DNA from: Pseudoxanthomonas yeongjuensis
Lineage (GTDB): Bacteria > Pseudomonadota > Gammaproteobacteria > Xanthomonadales > Xanthomonadaceae
NCBI RefSeq assembly: GCF_010093345.1
Contig: NZ_PDWT01000003.1
Span: 62,001-126,000, forward strand
DNA: 64,000 nucleotides
Reading direction: 5' to 3'
The position numbers and the translations under genes are program-made. Shown in pieces: positions 8,670 through 17,877 of this stretch. The notes under the pieces are model-generated. The model made no database searches and was not told the origin of the DNA. It saw only the letters and a program-made list of their open reading frames with translations. Each line of letters begins with the position of its first letter. The first letter of the stretch is position 1.

Positions 8670-9256
8670 AACTGGTCCTGGCCTCCTCCAACCACGGCAA
8701 GCTCGAAGAACTGCGCGGCCTGTTGTCCGGCAACGGCACCGAACTGATCGCCCAGTCCGACCTGGGCGTGGAGGATGCGGATGAAACCGGCATCACCTTC
8801 GTCGAGAACGCGCTGCTCAAGGCCCGCCACGCCACCCGCATCACCGGCCTGCCGGCGCTGGCCGACGATTCCGGCATCTGCGTCGACGCCCTGGACGGCG
8901 CACCCGGGCTTTATTCGGCGCGCTACGCCGGCGAGCACGGCAATGCCTCGCGCAATATCGACAAGCTGCTGGAAGAACTCGACGGCGTTCCGGACGAACG
9001 CCGCACCGCGCACTTCTACTGCGTACTGGTGCTGCTACGCCATGCCGACGATCCGCAACCGCTGATCGTGGAAGGCCAATGGAACGGCCGCATCCTGCAC
9101 GAACCGCGCGGCAGCGGCGGCCATGGCTACGATCCGGTGTTCTTCGATCCGGTCCATGGCCAGTCGGCAGCGGAGATGGAGCTGCCGTTCAAGAACGGCA
9201 TCAGCCATCGCGGCAAGGCCCTGGCTGCGCTGAAAAAGCGCCTCGCGGCCCTGTAG
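8666..9256 (+). CDS. rdgB: XTP/dITP diphosphatase (non-canonical purine NTP pyrophosphatase)
   Basis: A 196-residue RdgB/HAM1 protein. It has N-terminal 'LASSNHGKLEELRGLL' (the SNxxKxxE motif), the catalytic 'LADDSGICVDALDGAPG', 'YDPVFFDP' and 'KNGISHRGKALAAL'. It hydrolyses dITP, XTP and ITP to the monophosphate to sanitise the nucleotide pool. The rph-rdgB-hemW order is conserved in gammaproteobacteria. The stop codon TAG (9254-9256) lies inside the terminal GTAGGAG of the following REP, so the repeat supplies the end of this gene. Confidence 0.97.
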   Translation: MKLVLASSNHGKLEELRGLLSGNGTELIAQSDLGVEDADETGITFVENALLKARHATRITGLPALADDSGICVDALDGAPGLYSARYAGEHGNASRNIDKLLEELDGVPDERRTAHFYCVLVLLRHADDPQPLIVEGQWNGRILHEPRGSGGHGYDPVFFDPVHGQSAAEMELPFKNGISHRGKALAALKKRLAAL

Positions 9257-9332
9257 GAGCGCCCATGGGCGCGAGCTCTTCGTCCCGCATCAAGGATCCC
9301 ACCGGAAAGCTCGCGCCCATGGGCGCTCCTAC
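9253..9332. repeat. REP-like palindrome, GCGCCCATGGGCGCGAGCT family
   Basis: The opening GTAGGAGCGCCCATGGGCGC is mirrored by a closing arm ending GGGCGCTCCTAC. The left terminus overlaps the rdgB stop codon, and hemW starts 10 bp after the right end. Confidence 0.93.
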
Positions 9333-9341
9333 AATAGGCAC

Positions 9342-10496
9342 ATGCTGACCCCACCGCCCTTGTCGCTATACGTGCACCTGCCCTGGTGCGTGCGCAAATG
9401 TCCGTATTGCGATTTCAATTCGCACGAGGGCAAGGGCGCGTTGCCGTTCGCAGGCTACGTGGACGCCCTGATCCGCGATCTGGACCAGGACCTGCCGCTG
9501 GTCTGGGGCCGCACGATCCACAGCGTGTTCTTCGGCGGCGGCACGCCCAGCCTGTTCCCGCCCGAGCAGATCGATCGCTTTCTGCAGGCGGCGAGCAGCC
9601 GCCTGCGTTTCGCGCCGAGTCTCGAGATCACCCTGGAAACCAACCCGGGCACCGCCGAGCACGGCCGTTTCGACCAATACCGCGACGCTGGCGTCAACCG
9701 CATCAGCTTCGGCATCCAGAGCTTCGACGACGGTTGCCTGAAACGCCTGGGTCGCATCCATGACAGCGCCGAGGCCGAACGCGCGGTGAAACTGGCCCAG
9801 GACGCGGGCTTCGACAATTTCAACCTGGACCTGATGTACGCCCTGCCCGGCCAGGACCTGGCGATGGCCGAATACGACCTGCAACGCGCCTTCGCCCTGC
9901 AGCCGACCCATATCTCGCATTACCAGCTGACCCTGGAGCCGAACACGATGTTCTTCGCCCGGCCGCCGCAAGGCCTGCCGGACGACGACAGCGCCTGGGA
10001 CATGCAGGAGCATTGCCAGGCCCTGCTCGCGGACGCCGGCTATGCCCAATACGAGGTCAGCGCCTATGCGCGGTCCGGGCGCCAGTGCGCGCACAACCTC
10101 AATTACTGGCGCTTCGGCGACTACCTGGGCATCGGCGCCGGCGCCCACGGCAAGCTCACCCTGGGCGCGGAGCAGGACATCCTGCGGCGCTGGAAGACCA
10201 AGCACCCGACGGTCTTCCAGGCCGAAGCGGGCACGCCGGAATCGTGGGGCGGCGACGAGCGCATCGCCCCGGAACGGCGGCCCTTCGAGTTCATGTTGAA
10301 CGCGCTGCGGCTCAACGAGGGCTTCGCCTTGGCCGACTTCGAGGCCTGGACCGGCTTGCCGGCTGCGGGAATCCGCGCGCAGCTCGAACAGGCCCAGGCC
10401 CGCGGCTGGCTGGCCGTCGCCGATGATCGGGTCGTGCCCACCGGCCTGGGCCGTCGCTTCACCAACGACGTGGTGGAACTGTTCCTGGGCCTGTAA
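9342..10496 (+). CDS. hemW: Radical SAM heme chaperone HemW
   Basis: A 384-residue HemN-like radical SAM protein with the [4Fe-4S]/SAM motif C16-x3-C20-x2-C23 in 'LPWCVRKCPYCDFN'. 'FFGGGTPSLF', 'ETNPGT' and 'GVNRISFGIQSF' follow. HemW-type proteins lack the extra Cys after the motif found in true coproporphyrinogen dehydrogenases: here the residue is Phe, whereas hemN at 62789 has 'CGC'. HemW is a heme-trafficking chaperone. Position after rdgB matches the conserved cluster. Confidence 0.95.
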   Translation: MLTPPPLSLYVHLPWCVRKCPYCDFNSHEGKGALPFAGYVDALIRDLDQDLPLVWGRTIHSVFFGGGTPSLFPPEQIDRFLQAASSRLRFAPSLEITLETNPGTAEHGRFDQYRDAGVNRISFGIQSFDDGCLKRLGRIHDSAEAERAVKLAQDAGFDNFNLDLMYALPGQDLAMAEYDLQRAFALQPTHISHYQLTLEPNTMFFARPPQGLPDDDSAWDMQEHCQALLADAGYAQYEVSAYARSGRQCAHNLNYWRFGDYLGIGAGAHGKLTLGAEQDILRRWKTKHPTVFQAEAGTPESWGGDERIAPERRPFEFMLNALRLNEGFALADFEAWTGLPAAGIRAQLEQAQARGWLAVADDRVVPTGLGRRFTNDVVELFLGL

Positions 10497-10576
10497 CCGG
10501 CGCTACCGGCGTTATGGACAAAGCATGCCCACCGGGGAATGTGTTTAATATCGCGTCAGGGGAGTGACCGCAACAC

Positions 10577-12985
10577 ATGTCCAAACCACCACACGCAGCG
10601 CCTTCCACGACTCCGGCGACGATCGCGTCCGCGCCGTTGCTGCCACCCCGTGTCCGCCGCATCCTTGCGACCTTCTTCGCCCATGTAGCGACCGATCTGG
10701 GCGAACGCATCAACCTGATGCTGGTGGAATTCGAGCAGCAGTTGTTCAAGTCGGCCGAGCGCGCGCGCAGCAACGAGAAGCAGTCGGAACAGTTCGCCAA
10801 CCTGCATGCGCTGCGCAAGAGCCGCAGCGACCTGCTGCCGATGTTCCTGGCCGGACTGGAGGCGGAAATCGCCAGCATCCGCGATATGCGCCGCGCCCCG
10901 GCCGAAGCCCACGAGCGCATCGAATACCAGACCATGACCCTGGTCGAAGACGCGGAAATGGACCAGGACATCGTGTTGCGCGAGATCGCGCGGCGCCATG
11001 ACGCCCGTACCCAGACGCCGCTGCACCTGTTGGGCCAGCGTTTCGGCGTACTCGCCGGTTCCCCCGCCTTCGATGCCGCACTGTTGCCGGTCGGACCGCA
11101 GGCGTTGTGCCGGATATTGCGCGCGGCGGCCGGGGCGACCTTCGAGATCGACCTGGATTCGCAACTGATGCTGTACAAGTCCTTCGACCAGAAGGTGATG
11201 GCGGAATATACCGGCTGGATCGAAGTGCTCAACGATCTGCTGGCGCGCCAGGGCGTGTTGCCAGGCCTGGTCTATGCCCCGCAATTGGCGCGTATCGACA
11301 AGCCGGCCGGGCGCAGGAACATGGCCGAAGCGCACGCGCATTCTTCTGCCGCCTCGCGGCCGATGACCGACTGGTATGGCCAGTCATCGCCCTCGGCATG
11401 GACGGTCATGGGCGCCGACGGCGGCACTGCGGGCGCGGCCAGTCGCGCGCCCGATGCAGCCGCCACCCCGGCAGACGGCGGAGGCGACACCCGGGTCGCG
11501 ATGACCGCCGACGATGCATCGTCTTTCGCCACGCTTCAGCAATTGCTGTCCGGTCGCCGTGTGGCGACGATGGCCGGACCCGCCAGGCAGGCATCCGCCC
11601 ACTCGCCTCCCACGCAAGCCCGCGGAGGTGGCCCGGCCGTCCCGCTCCCGACCCAGGCCGTGCTGTCCGGCCTGCGCCTGCTGCAACCCCAGCCGATACC
11701 GGCGGTCGCCCCCGGCAACCCCCGCCGCACCATGCTGGACGTGCAGGACACCCTGCTCGCCCAGGGTCGCGAAAAGCACGGGCCGGGCGCCACCCTGGTA
11801 CAGCAGGATGCCGACACCTTCGAGCTGCTGGGCCTGCTGTACAACGAGATGGAACGCGAAGTGCAGCGCGACGCGCCCGCGGTCGATCTGCTGGTGCGGC
11901 TGCAGGTACCGGTGGCCCAGGCCGCATTGCACGACCGGGAATTCTTCCTGCGTCCGCAGCATCCGGCGCGCGAGCTGCTGAACTCGGTGGCCGAATCCGG
12001 CGCCACCTGGCTGGGCGATGGCGACGGCGATCCGCAACTGGTGCAGAAGCTGCATCACGCGGTGGAGCGCGTGGTCGCCGATTACCAGGGCGACGACGAG
12101 GTCTTCGAGAGCGCCAACAACGACGTGCAGGCCCACTTCCGGGCCATGGCGCGCAAAGCCGAAGTCGCCGAGCGCAGGCACGTGGAAGCGGCGCGCGGCA
12201 AGGACCGGCTGGAAACGGCCAAGAACCGCGCCGCCGAAACCATCGAAACCGCGCTGCAGGGACATGCCCCGCAGAAATTCGTGCAGGCCCTGTTGAACCA
12301 GGCCTGGGCCGACGTGCTCCCCCTCAGCCAGCTGCGCAACGGCGAGGATTCGGAGGAGTGGCGCGAGCAGGTCGAGATCACCCGCCACATCGTCGCCAGC
12401 ACCAGCGGGCCGGTGCAAGACGAGGATGTCGCGGCCATCGATCCGGAACTCACCTCGAAGGTCGAGGCCGCCCTGGTCCAGGTGGGCTACCACGGCGACG
12501 AGGCCGCGGCCATCGCCCGGCGCCTGTCCAGCGCGGACGGCGAGGACGAAACCACTTCGCGCACCGAACTGACCGCGCGGCTGAAGGCGCGTGCGCGGCT
12601 CGGCGAGCAGACCGAGGTCAAGAAGAAAGTACATGTTCCACGCACGCCGAAGGAACAGGAATGCCATGACTACCTGCGCACGCTGCCGTTCGGCACCTGG
12701 TTCGAGTTCGCCATCAACCAGCAAGGCGACATGACCCGCCAGCGCCTGTCCTGGTACAGCCCGGTCACCGACAACGCCCTGTTCGTCAACCAGCGCGGCC
12801 AGCGCCTCGGCGAACAGTCGCTCGACAGCCTGGCGCGCTTGATGGCCCGCGACCAGGTGCGCGTGGTCACCCAGGGCAAGGGCCGCCTGATCGATCGCGC
12901 CTGGCAGGCCACGGTCAATGCCCTGCGCAACTTCTCCGGAAATGCCGGCGCAGGCGACGCCGCCAGCGCGGGAGCCGGCGCATGA
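10577..12985 (+). CDS. DUF1631 family protein
   Basis: An 802-residue cytoplasmic protein with the DUF1631 profile, found in Xanthomonadaceae and other gammaproteobacteria. The N-terminal helical region (~20-220) is followed by a low-complexity Ala/Pro/Gly-rich linker (~235-365) and a conserved C-terminal half ('YQGDDEVFESANNDVQAHFRAMARKAEVAERR', then 'LPFGTWFEFAINQQG', which resembles a PilZ-like beta region). A GGGGAG Shine-Dalgarno lies upstream of the ATG. Its stop overlaps the start of a PilZ gene (ATGA), so the pair probably works together in c-di-GMP signalling. Function is not established. Some databases mislabel such proteins as thymidine phosphorylase. Confidence 0.85.
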   Translation: MSKPPHAAPSTTPATIASAPLLPPRVRRILATFFAHVATDLGERINLMLVEFEQQLFKSAERARSNEKQSEQFANLHALRKSRSDLLPMFLAGLEAEIASIRDMRRAPAEAHERIEYQTMTLVEDAEMDQDIVLREIARRHDARTQTPLHLLGQRFGVLAGSPAFDAALLPVGPQALCRILRAAAGATFEIDLDSQLMLYKSFDQKVMAEYTGWIEVLNDLLARQGVLPGLVYAPQLARIDKPAGRRNMAEAHAHSSAASRPMTDWYGQSSPSAWTVMGADGGTAGAASRAPDAAATPADGGGDTRVAMTADDASSFATLQQLLSGRRVATMAGPARQASAHSPPTQARGGGPAVPLPTQAVLSGLRLLQPQPIPAVAPGNPRRTMLDVQDTLLAQGREKHGPGATLVQQDADTFELLGLLYNEMEREVQRDAPAVDLLVRLQVPVAQAALHDREFFLRPQHPARELLNSVAESGATWLGDGDGDPQLVQKLHHAVERVVADYQGDDEVFESANNDVQAHFRAMARKAEVAERRHVEAARGKDRLETAKNRAAETIETALQGHAPQKFVQALLNQAWADVLPLSQLRNGEDSEEWREQVEITRHIVASTSGPVQDEDVAAIDPELTSKVEAALVQVGYHGDEAAAIARRLSSADGEDETTSRTELTARLKARARLGEQTEVKKKVHVPRTPKEQECHDYLRTLPFGTWFEFAINQQGDMTRQRLSWYSPVTDNALFVNQRGQRLGEQSLDSLARLMARDQVRVVTQGKGRLIDRAWQATVNALRNFSGNAGAGDAASAGAGA

Positions 12986-13329
12986 TCAACGAATCGCGCC
13001 GCTCGCAACGCCGCAATGTCCACGAATCGGTGATCGTTTTCGACACGATGACCGAGCAGGCCATCGGCCGGGTCGGCAATATCTCGGAATCCGGCATGTT
13101 GCTGGTCGCCAGCGCGCCGCTCTGCGAGGACGCTCTGTACCAGTTGCGTTTCGAGATCATCGATCGCACCGGCCGGGTGGTGCCGATCGACGTGGGCGCG
13201 CACCTGATCTGGCTCGGCAGCGCCAACACCCCCGGCCAGAGCTGGGCCGGATTGCGCTTCCTGACCCTCGAGGAAAGCCAACTGGCCGTGTTGCGCCAGT
13301 GGATAGCGCGGTCCGATCCCCGCACGTAG
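12982..13329 (+). CDS. PilZ domain c-di-GMP-binding protein
   Basis: A 115-residue stand-alone PilZ domain. It has both c-di-GMP ligand motifs: RxxxR near residues 6-11 ('RRSQRR') and the (D/N)xSxxG motif as 'NISESG' (~32-37). It is translationally coupled to the DUF1631 gene. The C-terminus '...SDPRT' is terminated by a TAG contributed by the first GTAGGAG of a composite REP, so the original end of the gene may have been replaced. Confidence 0.92.
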   Translation: MINESRRSQRRNVHESVIVFDTMTEQAIGRVGNISESGMLLVASAPLCEDALYQLRFEIIDRTGRVVPIDVGAHLIWLGSANTPGQSWAGLRFLTLEESQLAVLRQWIARSDPRT

Positions 13330-13433
13330 GAGCGGGCCTTTGTAGCGGATGTTGCTTTTGTAGGAGCGGGCCTTGCCCGCGATGCTCTTCATCGCATCGC
13401 CATAAAAGCATCGCGGGCAAGGCCCGCTCCTAC
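13326..13433. repeat. Composite REP: truncated copy followed by an intact palindrome
   Basis: A truncated left end (GTAGGAGCGGGCCTTTG, 13326-13342) is followed at 13360-13433 by a complete GCGGGCCTTGCCCGCGATGC-type palindrome. This looks like insertion of one REP next to, or into, an older one. The first copy provides the PilZ stop codon. Confidence 0.9.
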
Positions 13434-13494
13434 GGTCAATGCGTCGTGACGCCACTTGCGGCAAAATCACGGGATTCCGAAACGAGTGCCCGCG

Positions 13495-14823
13495 ATGACC
13501 GTTCCCGATTTCCAGGCCCTGTACGCCGATCACCTGGCCGCGATGAAACGTCGCGCCGACGAAGCGCTGGCGCGCGGCGGCTTCGACCATCTGGTCGTGC
13601 CCAGCGGCACCCTGCATTACCAGCTCTTCGACGACCGCGACTATCCGTACGCGGTCAATCCGCAGTTCAAGGCCTGGCTGCCGTTGACCCGGGTGCCCAA
13701 CAGCTGGCTGGTGTATACGCCGGGACAACGGCCGAAGGTGCTCTTCCACCAGCCCTTCGACTACTGGCACGTGGTGCCGGACGCGCCAAGCGGCTGGTGG
13801 GTGGAACATTTCGACATCCACATCATCCGCAAGCCGGAAGAGGCGCTGGCGTTGCTGCCCAAAACCGCCGCCCGCTGCGCGATCCTGGGTGAGGCGCAAA
13901 GCACGCTGGGGGACTACGCGCCGAACAATCCGCAACCGGTAGTCGATTACCTGGAATACCAGCGGTCCTACAAGACGCCGTACGAGATCGCGCTGATGCG
14001 CGAAGCGCAACGCCTGGGCGTGCGTGGGCATCGCGCCGCCGAGGCGGCGTTCCGCGAAGGCAAGAGCGAATTCGCCATCCACATGGCGTACTGCGGCGCC
14101 GTGGGCCAGGACCTGGGCGAACTTCCCTACAACAACATCGTGGCCTTGAACGAACACGGCGCGGTGCTGCACTACACCGAACTCGGCCGCACCGCACCCG
14201 CGCAGTCGCGCAGTTTCCTGATCGATGCCGGCGCCAGCTTCCACGGTTACGCCAGCGATATCACCCGCTCCTACGCCGCCGATACTTCAGGCGAGTTCCA
14301 GGCGCTGATCGATGCGGTCGACACGGCGCAGATCAAGATGGGGGAAGGCGTCCGCGCGGGCACGGACTACAAACAGCTGCACATCGATGCCCACGTGTCG
14401 CTGATGGGCATCCTTAAGGATTTCGGCGTAATCAAGGTGTCGCCGGAAGCCGCACTGGAAACCGGAGTCAGCGCCGCGTTCTTCCCGCACGGCCTCGGCC
14501 ATCCGATCGGCCTGCAGGTCCACGACGTCGCCGGCTTCGCCGAAAGCGACCGCGGCGGCAAGATCGCCCGTCCTGCCGGACATCCCTACCTGCGCATGAC
14601 CCGGGTGCTGGAACCGGGCATGGTGGTGACCATCGAACCCGGCCTCTACTTCATCGACATGCTGCTGGATGAAGTGAAGAAGAACGGCCACGCCGCCAGC
14701 GTCGACTGGGCGCGCGTGGAGGCGTTCCGGCCGTATGGCGGCATCCGCATCGAGGATGAAGTGATGTGCACCGACGGCGAGGCCGAGAACCTGACCCGCC
14801 CGGCCTTCGCAGCCAGCGCCTGA
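13495..14823 (+). CDS. pepQ: Xaa-Pro dipeptidase
   Basis: Start chosen at 13495 ('MTVPDFQALYADHLAAM'), giving 442 residues like E. coli PepQ. The frame continues 13 codons upstream without support. The pita-bread M24 metal ligands are visible: 'DAGASFHGYASDITR' (two Asp), 'HGLGHPIGLQVHD' (His), 'TIEPGLYF' (Glu) and 'GGIRIEDEV' (Glu). It cleaves Xaa-Pro dipeptides in the cytoplasm using two Mn2+ ions. It is monocistronic between two REPs. A second M24 enzyme, pepP, lies 1 kb away on the other strand. Confidence 0.96.
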   Translation: MTVPDFQALYADHLAAMKRRADEALARGGFDHLVVPSGTLHYQLFDDRDYPYAVNPQFKAWLPLTRVPNSWLVYTPGQRPKVLFHQPFDYWHVVPDAPSGWWVEHFDIHIIRKPEEALALLPKTAARCAILGEAQSTLGDYAPNNPQPVVDYLEYQRSYKTPYEIALMREAQRLGVRGHRAAEAAFREGKSEFAIHMAYCGAVGQDLGELPYNNIVALNEHGAVLHYTELGRTAPAQSRSFLIDAGASFHGYASDITRSYAADTSGEFQALIDAVDTAQIKMGEGVRAGTDYKQLHIDAHVSLMGILKDFGVIKVSPEAALETGVSAAFFPHGLGHPIGLQVHDVAGFAESDRGGKIARPAGHPYLRMTRVLEPGMVVTIEPGLYFIDMLLDEVKKNGHAASVDWARVEAFRPYGGIRIEDEVMCTDGEAENLTRPAFAASA

Positions 14824-14845
14824 CCTGGCATAGGCATAACCTGGC

Positions 14846-14918
14846 GTAGGAGCGACGTGAGTCGCGAAGCCATGAACCGTTGGAAGTCATGAACTTTCGC
14901 GACTCACGTCGCTCCTAC
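14846..14918. repeat. REP-like palindrome, GCGACGTGAGTCGCGAA family
   Basis: The opening GTAGGAGCGACGTGAGTCGC is mirrored by GCGACTCACGTCGCTCCTAC. It lies between the convergent pepQ and terC genes. The same family occurs at 28683, 29093, 34836 and 36214. Confidence 0.95.
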
Positions 14919-15008
14919 GCCTGAAGAAATTCTCCGAGGTCCGCCTCTTTACAAGAGCCGGCCCGGATAGCCGCCACCGCATGCCGGACTGCGGACACGC
15001 TCGTGCAG

Positions 15009-15779
15009 TTACCGTCCATCTCCGGGTGGCAGGTACTTCTCGTGCAGTTTCACCGGCTTGGTCCGCGCAGCCGCACTGCGCCTGCGGATCCACAGGTTGA
15101 TCAGCTCGACGAACACCGAGAATGCCATCGCCGCATAGATGTAGCCCTTCGGGATGTGCTGGCCGAAACCATCGGCGATAAGCACCAGGCCGATCATGAT
15201 CAGGAAGCTCAGCGCCAGCACCTTGACCGTGGGGTGGCGCTCGACGAAGTCGCCGATGGGCTTGGCGAAGCCGATCATGAAAGCGATGGAGATGAGGATC
15301 GCGGTCACCATGACCCAGCGTTCCTCGACCATGCCCACCGCGGTGATGATGGAATCCAGCGAGAACACCACGTCCAGCAGCATGATCTGCACGATCACGC
15401 CCATGAAACTCCCTGCCGCGCCTAATGTCGCTTGCTCTGACGCACCCTCCAGTTTCTGGTGGATCTCATGCGTGGCCTTGCCGATCAGGAACAGGCCGCC
15501 ACCGATCAGGATCAGGTCGCGCCATGAAAACTCGTTGCCGAACAGACCGAACAGCGGCGCAGTCAGTCCGATGATCCACGAGATCACGAACAGCAGCGCC
15601 AGGCGCGTGATGGCGGCCAGCGCGATGCCGAGCTTGCGAGCCTTGTCGCGCTGATGCTCGGGAAGTTTGCCGGCCAGGATCGAGATGAAGATGATGTTGT
15701 CGATACCCAGCACCAGCTCCAGCGCGGTGAGCGTGGCCAGTGCGATCCAGATTTCCGGATTTGCCAGCGATTCCATCAT
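15009..15779 (-). CDS. TerC/Alx family integral membrane protein
   Basis: A 256-residue protein with about seven hydrophobic helices. It has the TerC signature acidic motifs within membrane segments: 'LELVLGIDNIIFISIL' (~20-35) and 'LLDVVFSLDSIITAVGM' (~140). TerC/Alx proteins are linked to metal (Mn) export or metalation of secreted proteins and to tellurite or alkaline responses. The upstream region is only ~80 bp, and I see no yybP-ykoY Mn riboswitch there. It lies downstream of pepP on the same strand. Confidence 0.92.
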   Translation of the reverse strand: MMESLANPEIWIALATLTALELVLGIDNIIFISILAGKLPEHQRDKARKLGIALAAITRLALLFVISWIIGLTAPLFGLFGNEFSWRDLILIGGGLFLIGKATHEIHQKLEGASEQATLGAAGSFMGVIVQIMLLDVVFSLDSIITAVGMVEERWVMVTAILISIAFMIGFAKPIGDFVERHPTVKVLALSFLIMIGLVLIADGFGQHIPKGYIYAAMAFSVFVELINLWIRRRSAAARTKPVKLHEKYLPPGDGR

Positions 15780-15862
15780 TCGTCCAATAAGTAAGAAAAT
15801 AGAAAACGGGGCACGGGTAGGCCCGCATGCCCGATATTTGAAGGCAGTCCTTCAATGGGTCT

Positions 15863-17185
15863 TCACGCGACCATCAAGGCTTCGATTTCGTCCGCCGACC
15901 GGGCGAGGCGGTCCGTCAACACCCGGTGCCCATCCGCGGTGACCAGCACGTCATCCTCGATGCGGATGCCGATGCCGCGCCATTTCGCATCGACGCTGGT
16001 GTCGTCCGGGGAAACGTAGAGACCCGGTTCGATGGTGAAGACCATCCCCGGTTCCAGCATGCGCGATTCGCCGGAAAGCCGGTATTCGCCCACGTCGTGC
16101 ACGTCCAGTCCCAGCCAGTGGCCGGTCTTGTGCCGGTAGAAGCGCTTGTACTGGCCGCCGGCGATGTTCTTCTCCAGCTTGCCTTTCAACAGGCCGAGCT
16201 TGAGCAGTCCTTCCGTCAGCGTCTCCACCGCAGCAGCGTGTCCAGCTTCGTAGGCCACGCCCGGCTTCGCCTGCGCCAGCGCGGCGGCCTGCGCAGCGCC
16301 GACCAGGTCGTGCAACGCGCGCTGCTCCTTGCTGAAACGGCCGTTGACCGGGAAGGTGCGGGTGATGTCCGAAGCATAACCACGGAACTCGGCACCGGCA
16401 TCGATCAGCACCAGCTCGCCATCGGCGGCACGCGCGTTGTTGGCGCGGTAGTGCAGCACGCAGGCGTTGTTGCCAGCGCCGACGATGCTGCCATAGGCCG
16501 GCCACGCGTCGTTGGCGCGGAACACGCGCTCGATCTCCGCCTGCAGTTCGTATTCGTGGATGCCGGCGCGCGAGGCACGCATGGCCAGCTGGTGCGCCTC
16601 GACGCTGATGTCGGCCGCGCGCTGCATCAGCTTCAGCTCGTCCTTCGACTTGAACAGCCGCAATTCGTGCAGCAGATGCCCCAGTTCGAGGAATTCATGC
16701 GGCGGTTGCGCGCCATGCCGGACCTGCTCGCGCACCCGGTTGACCCAGCCGATCAGCTTGAGGTCGAACTCGGCATCGCGGCCGAAGTGGTAGTACACCC
16801 GCGAACGGCCTTCCAGCAGGCCCGGCAGGATCTCGTCCAGATCCTCGATCGGATAGGCGTCGTCCATGCCGAACTGCTCGACCGCGCCTTCCTGCCCGGC
16901 GCGCGGGCCATCCCAGGCCTCGCGTTCCAGGTCGCGCTCGCGACAGAACAACAGGGTCTCGCCGTGCTTTCGGCCCGGCACCAGGACCAGCACCGCTTCC
17001 GGTTCCGGGAAGCCGCTGAGGTACCAGAAATCGGAATCCTGGCGATACGGATAGTGGGTGTCGTTGCTGCGGATGCGCTCGGGCGCGGCCGCCAGGATCA
17101 GGATCGCGTCGTCGGTGGACATCCGCATCAGCTGCCTGCGGCGCCGCGCGAATTCCGCGGCGGAGATGCCCGTCGACTGCTTCAT
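15863..17185 (-). CDS. pepP: Xaa-Pro aminopeptidase II
   Basis: The ATG at 17185 ('MKQSTGISAAEFARRRRQLM') gives 440 residues, like E. coli PepP. An N-terminal creatinase-like domain is followed by the M24 catalytic domain with metal ligands in 'DAGAEFRGYASDITRTF', 'HKTGHWLGLDVHDVG', 'TIEPGLY' and 'GIGIRIEDDVLV'. It removes N-terminal residues ahead of proline. The start overlaps the upstream UPF0149 stop by one base (TGATG), so translation is coupled. UPF0149-pepP is the conserved order, but ubiH does not follow here; terC does. Confidence 0.97.
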   Translation of the reverse strand: MKQSTGISAAEFARRRRQLMRMSTDDAILILAAAPERIRSNDTHYPYRQDSDFWYLSGFPEPEAVLVLVPGRKHGETLLFCRERDLEREAWDGPRAGQEGAVEQFGMDDAYPIEDLDEILPGLLEGRSRVYYHFGRDAEFDLKLIGWVNRVREQVRHGAQPPHEFLELGHLLHELRLFKSKDELKLMQRAADISVEAHQLAMRASRAGIHEYELQAEIERVFRANDAWPAYGSIVGAGNNACVLHYRANNARAADGELVLIDAGAEFRGYASDITRTFPVNGRFSKEQRALHDLVGAAQAAALAQAKPGVAYEAGHAAAVETLTEGLLKLGLLKGKLEKNIAGGQYKRFYRHKTGHWLGLDVHDVGEYRLSGESRMLEPGMVFTIEPGLYVSPDDTSVDAKWRGIGIRIEDDVLVTADGHRVLTDRLARSADEIEALMVA

Positions 17186-17727
17186 CAGTTCAGGCTCTGG
17201 CGGTGGCGCGGCCCCAGTACGCAATCCCCATGCAGCAACAGCACCGCGACACGCACGAATTCCTCGATCTCGGCCAGGGCGTGCTCATCCTCGTCGTCGC
17301 CGCTGCTTTCCGGCGCGGCCTGGGCCAGGCGGGCCAGGTCGTGCAACGCCTCTTCGGCTTCTTCCGACAAGGGCGGACGGGCGCCGGCCGCGAGCCCGAA
17401 GCCGCCGAGGAAACCACGGCACCAGTCGAACAGGGCCTCGGCGCGGTCGTCGAGCGAATCCTCCACCTCGGGCAGCAGCAACTCGAAACCGAAGCCGCGA
17501 TCATCCAGTTGCGAAGCGCTGGCCTTGCGCAGTTCATCCAGCGGGCCACCCGGTTCCGGCGCCGGAAGGCCATCGTCGGCCAGCACTTTCGCCGGCCAGT
17601 TCCCCGTGTTTTCACCGCCACCGGACAGCCAGCCGCACAGCGCGCCATGCAGTTCGGAGGGATCGACAGCCAGGCCGGAGCGCCGCGAGGCCTCGGCGAT
17701 ATCGACGATGGAGGGCAGTTCGGCCAT
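17185..17727 (-). CDS. ygfB: UPF0149 (YgfB/YecA-type) family protein
   Basis: The start at 17727 ('MAELPSIVDIAEASRRSG') fits the family and yields 180 residues. Diagnostic blocks are 'SELHGALCGWLSGGG' and 'FDWCRGFLGGFGLA', with an acidic C-terminal segment ('SSGDDEDEHALAEIEEFVRVAVLLL'). YgfB-like proteins are all-alpha. In Pseudomonas aeruginosa YgfB is reported to influence beta-lactam resistance regulation; whether that applies here is unknown. It is usually divergent from zapA; here a GGDEF-EAL gene sits between them. Confidence 0.92.
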   Translation of the reverse strand: MAELPSIVDIAEASRRSGLAVDPSELHGALCGWLSGGGENTGNWPAKVLADDGLPAPEPGGPLDELRKASASQLDDRGFGFELLLPEVEDSLDDRAEALFDWCRGFLGGFGLAAGARPPLSEEAEEALHDLARLAQAAPESSGDDEDEHALAEIEEFVRVAVLLLHGDCVLGPRHRQSLN

Positions 17728-17877
17728 TGAACGTATTCCGCACGACGGGCAGGACAATCAAACCCGGGGCGGAAGTGTAGCAACGAAAACCTGCGCTACG
17801 ACTTGTTGTCCGGTCCGCTGCATGCCTACACTCGCAGGACCCGGCCAGGCGCCGCAGCGAGGGCTTGAAACCATTTC

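Noticed and set aside
15780..15862. yybP-ykoY manganese riboswitch upstream of terC
   Set aside because: Only ~80 bp separate it from pepP and the conserved motif elements are not there.
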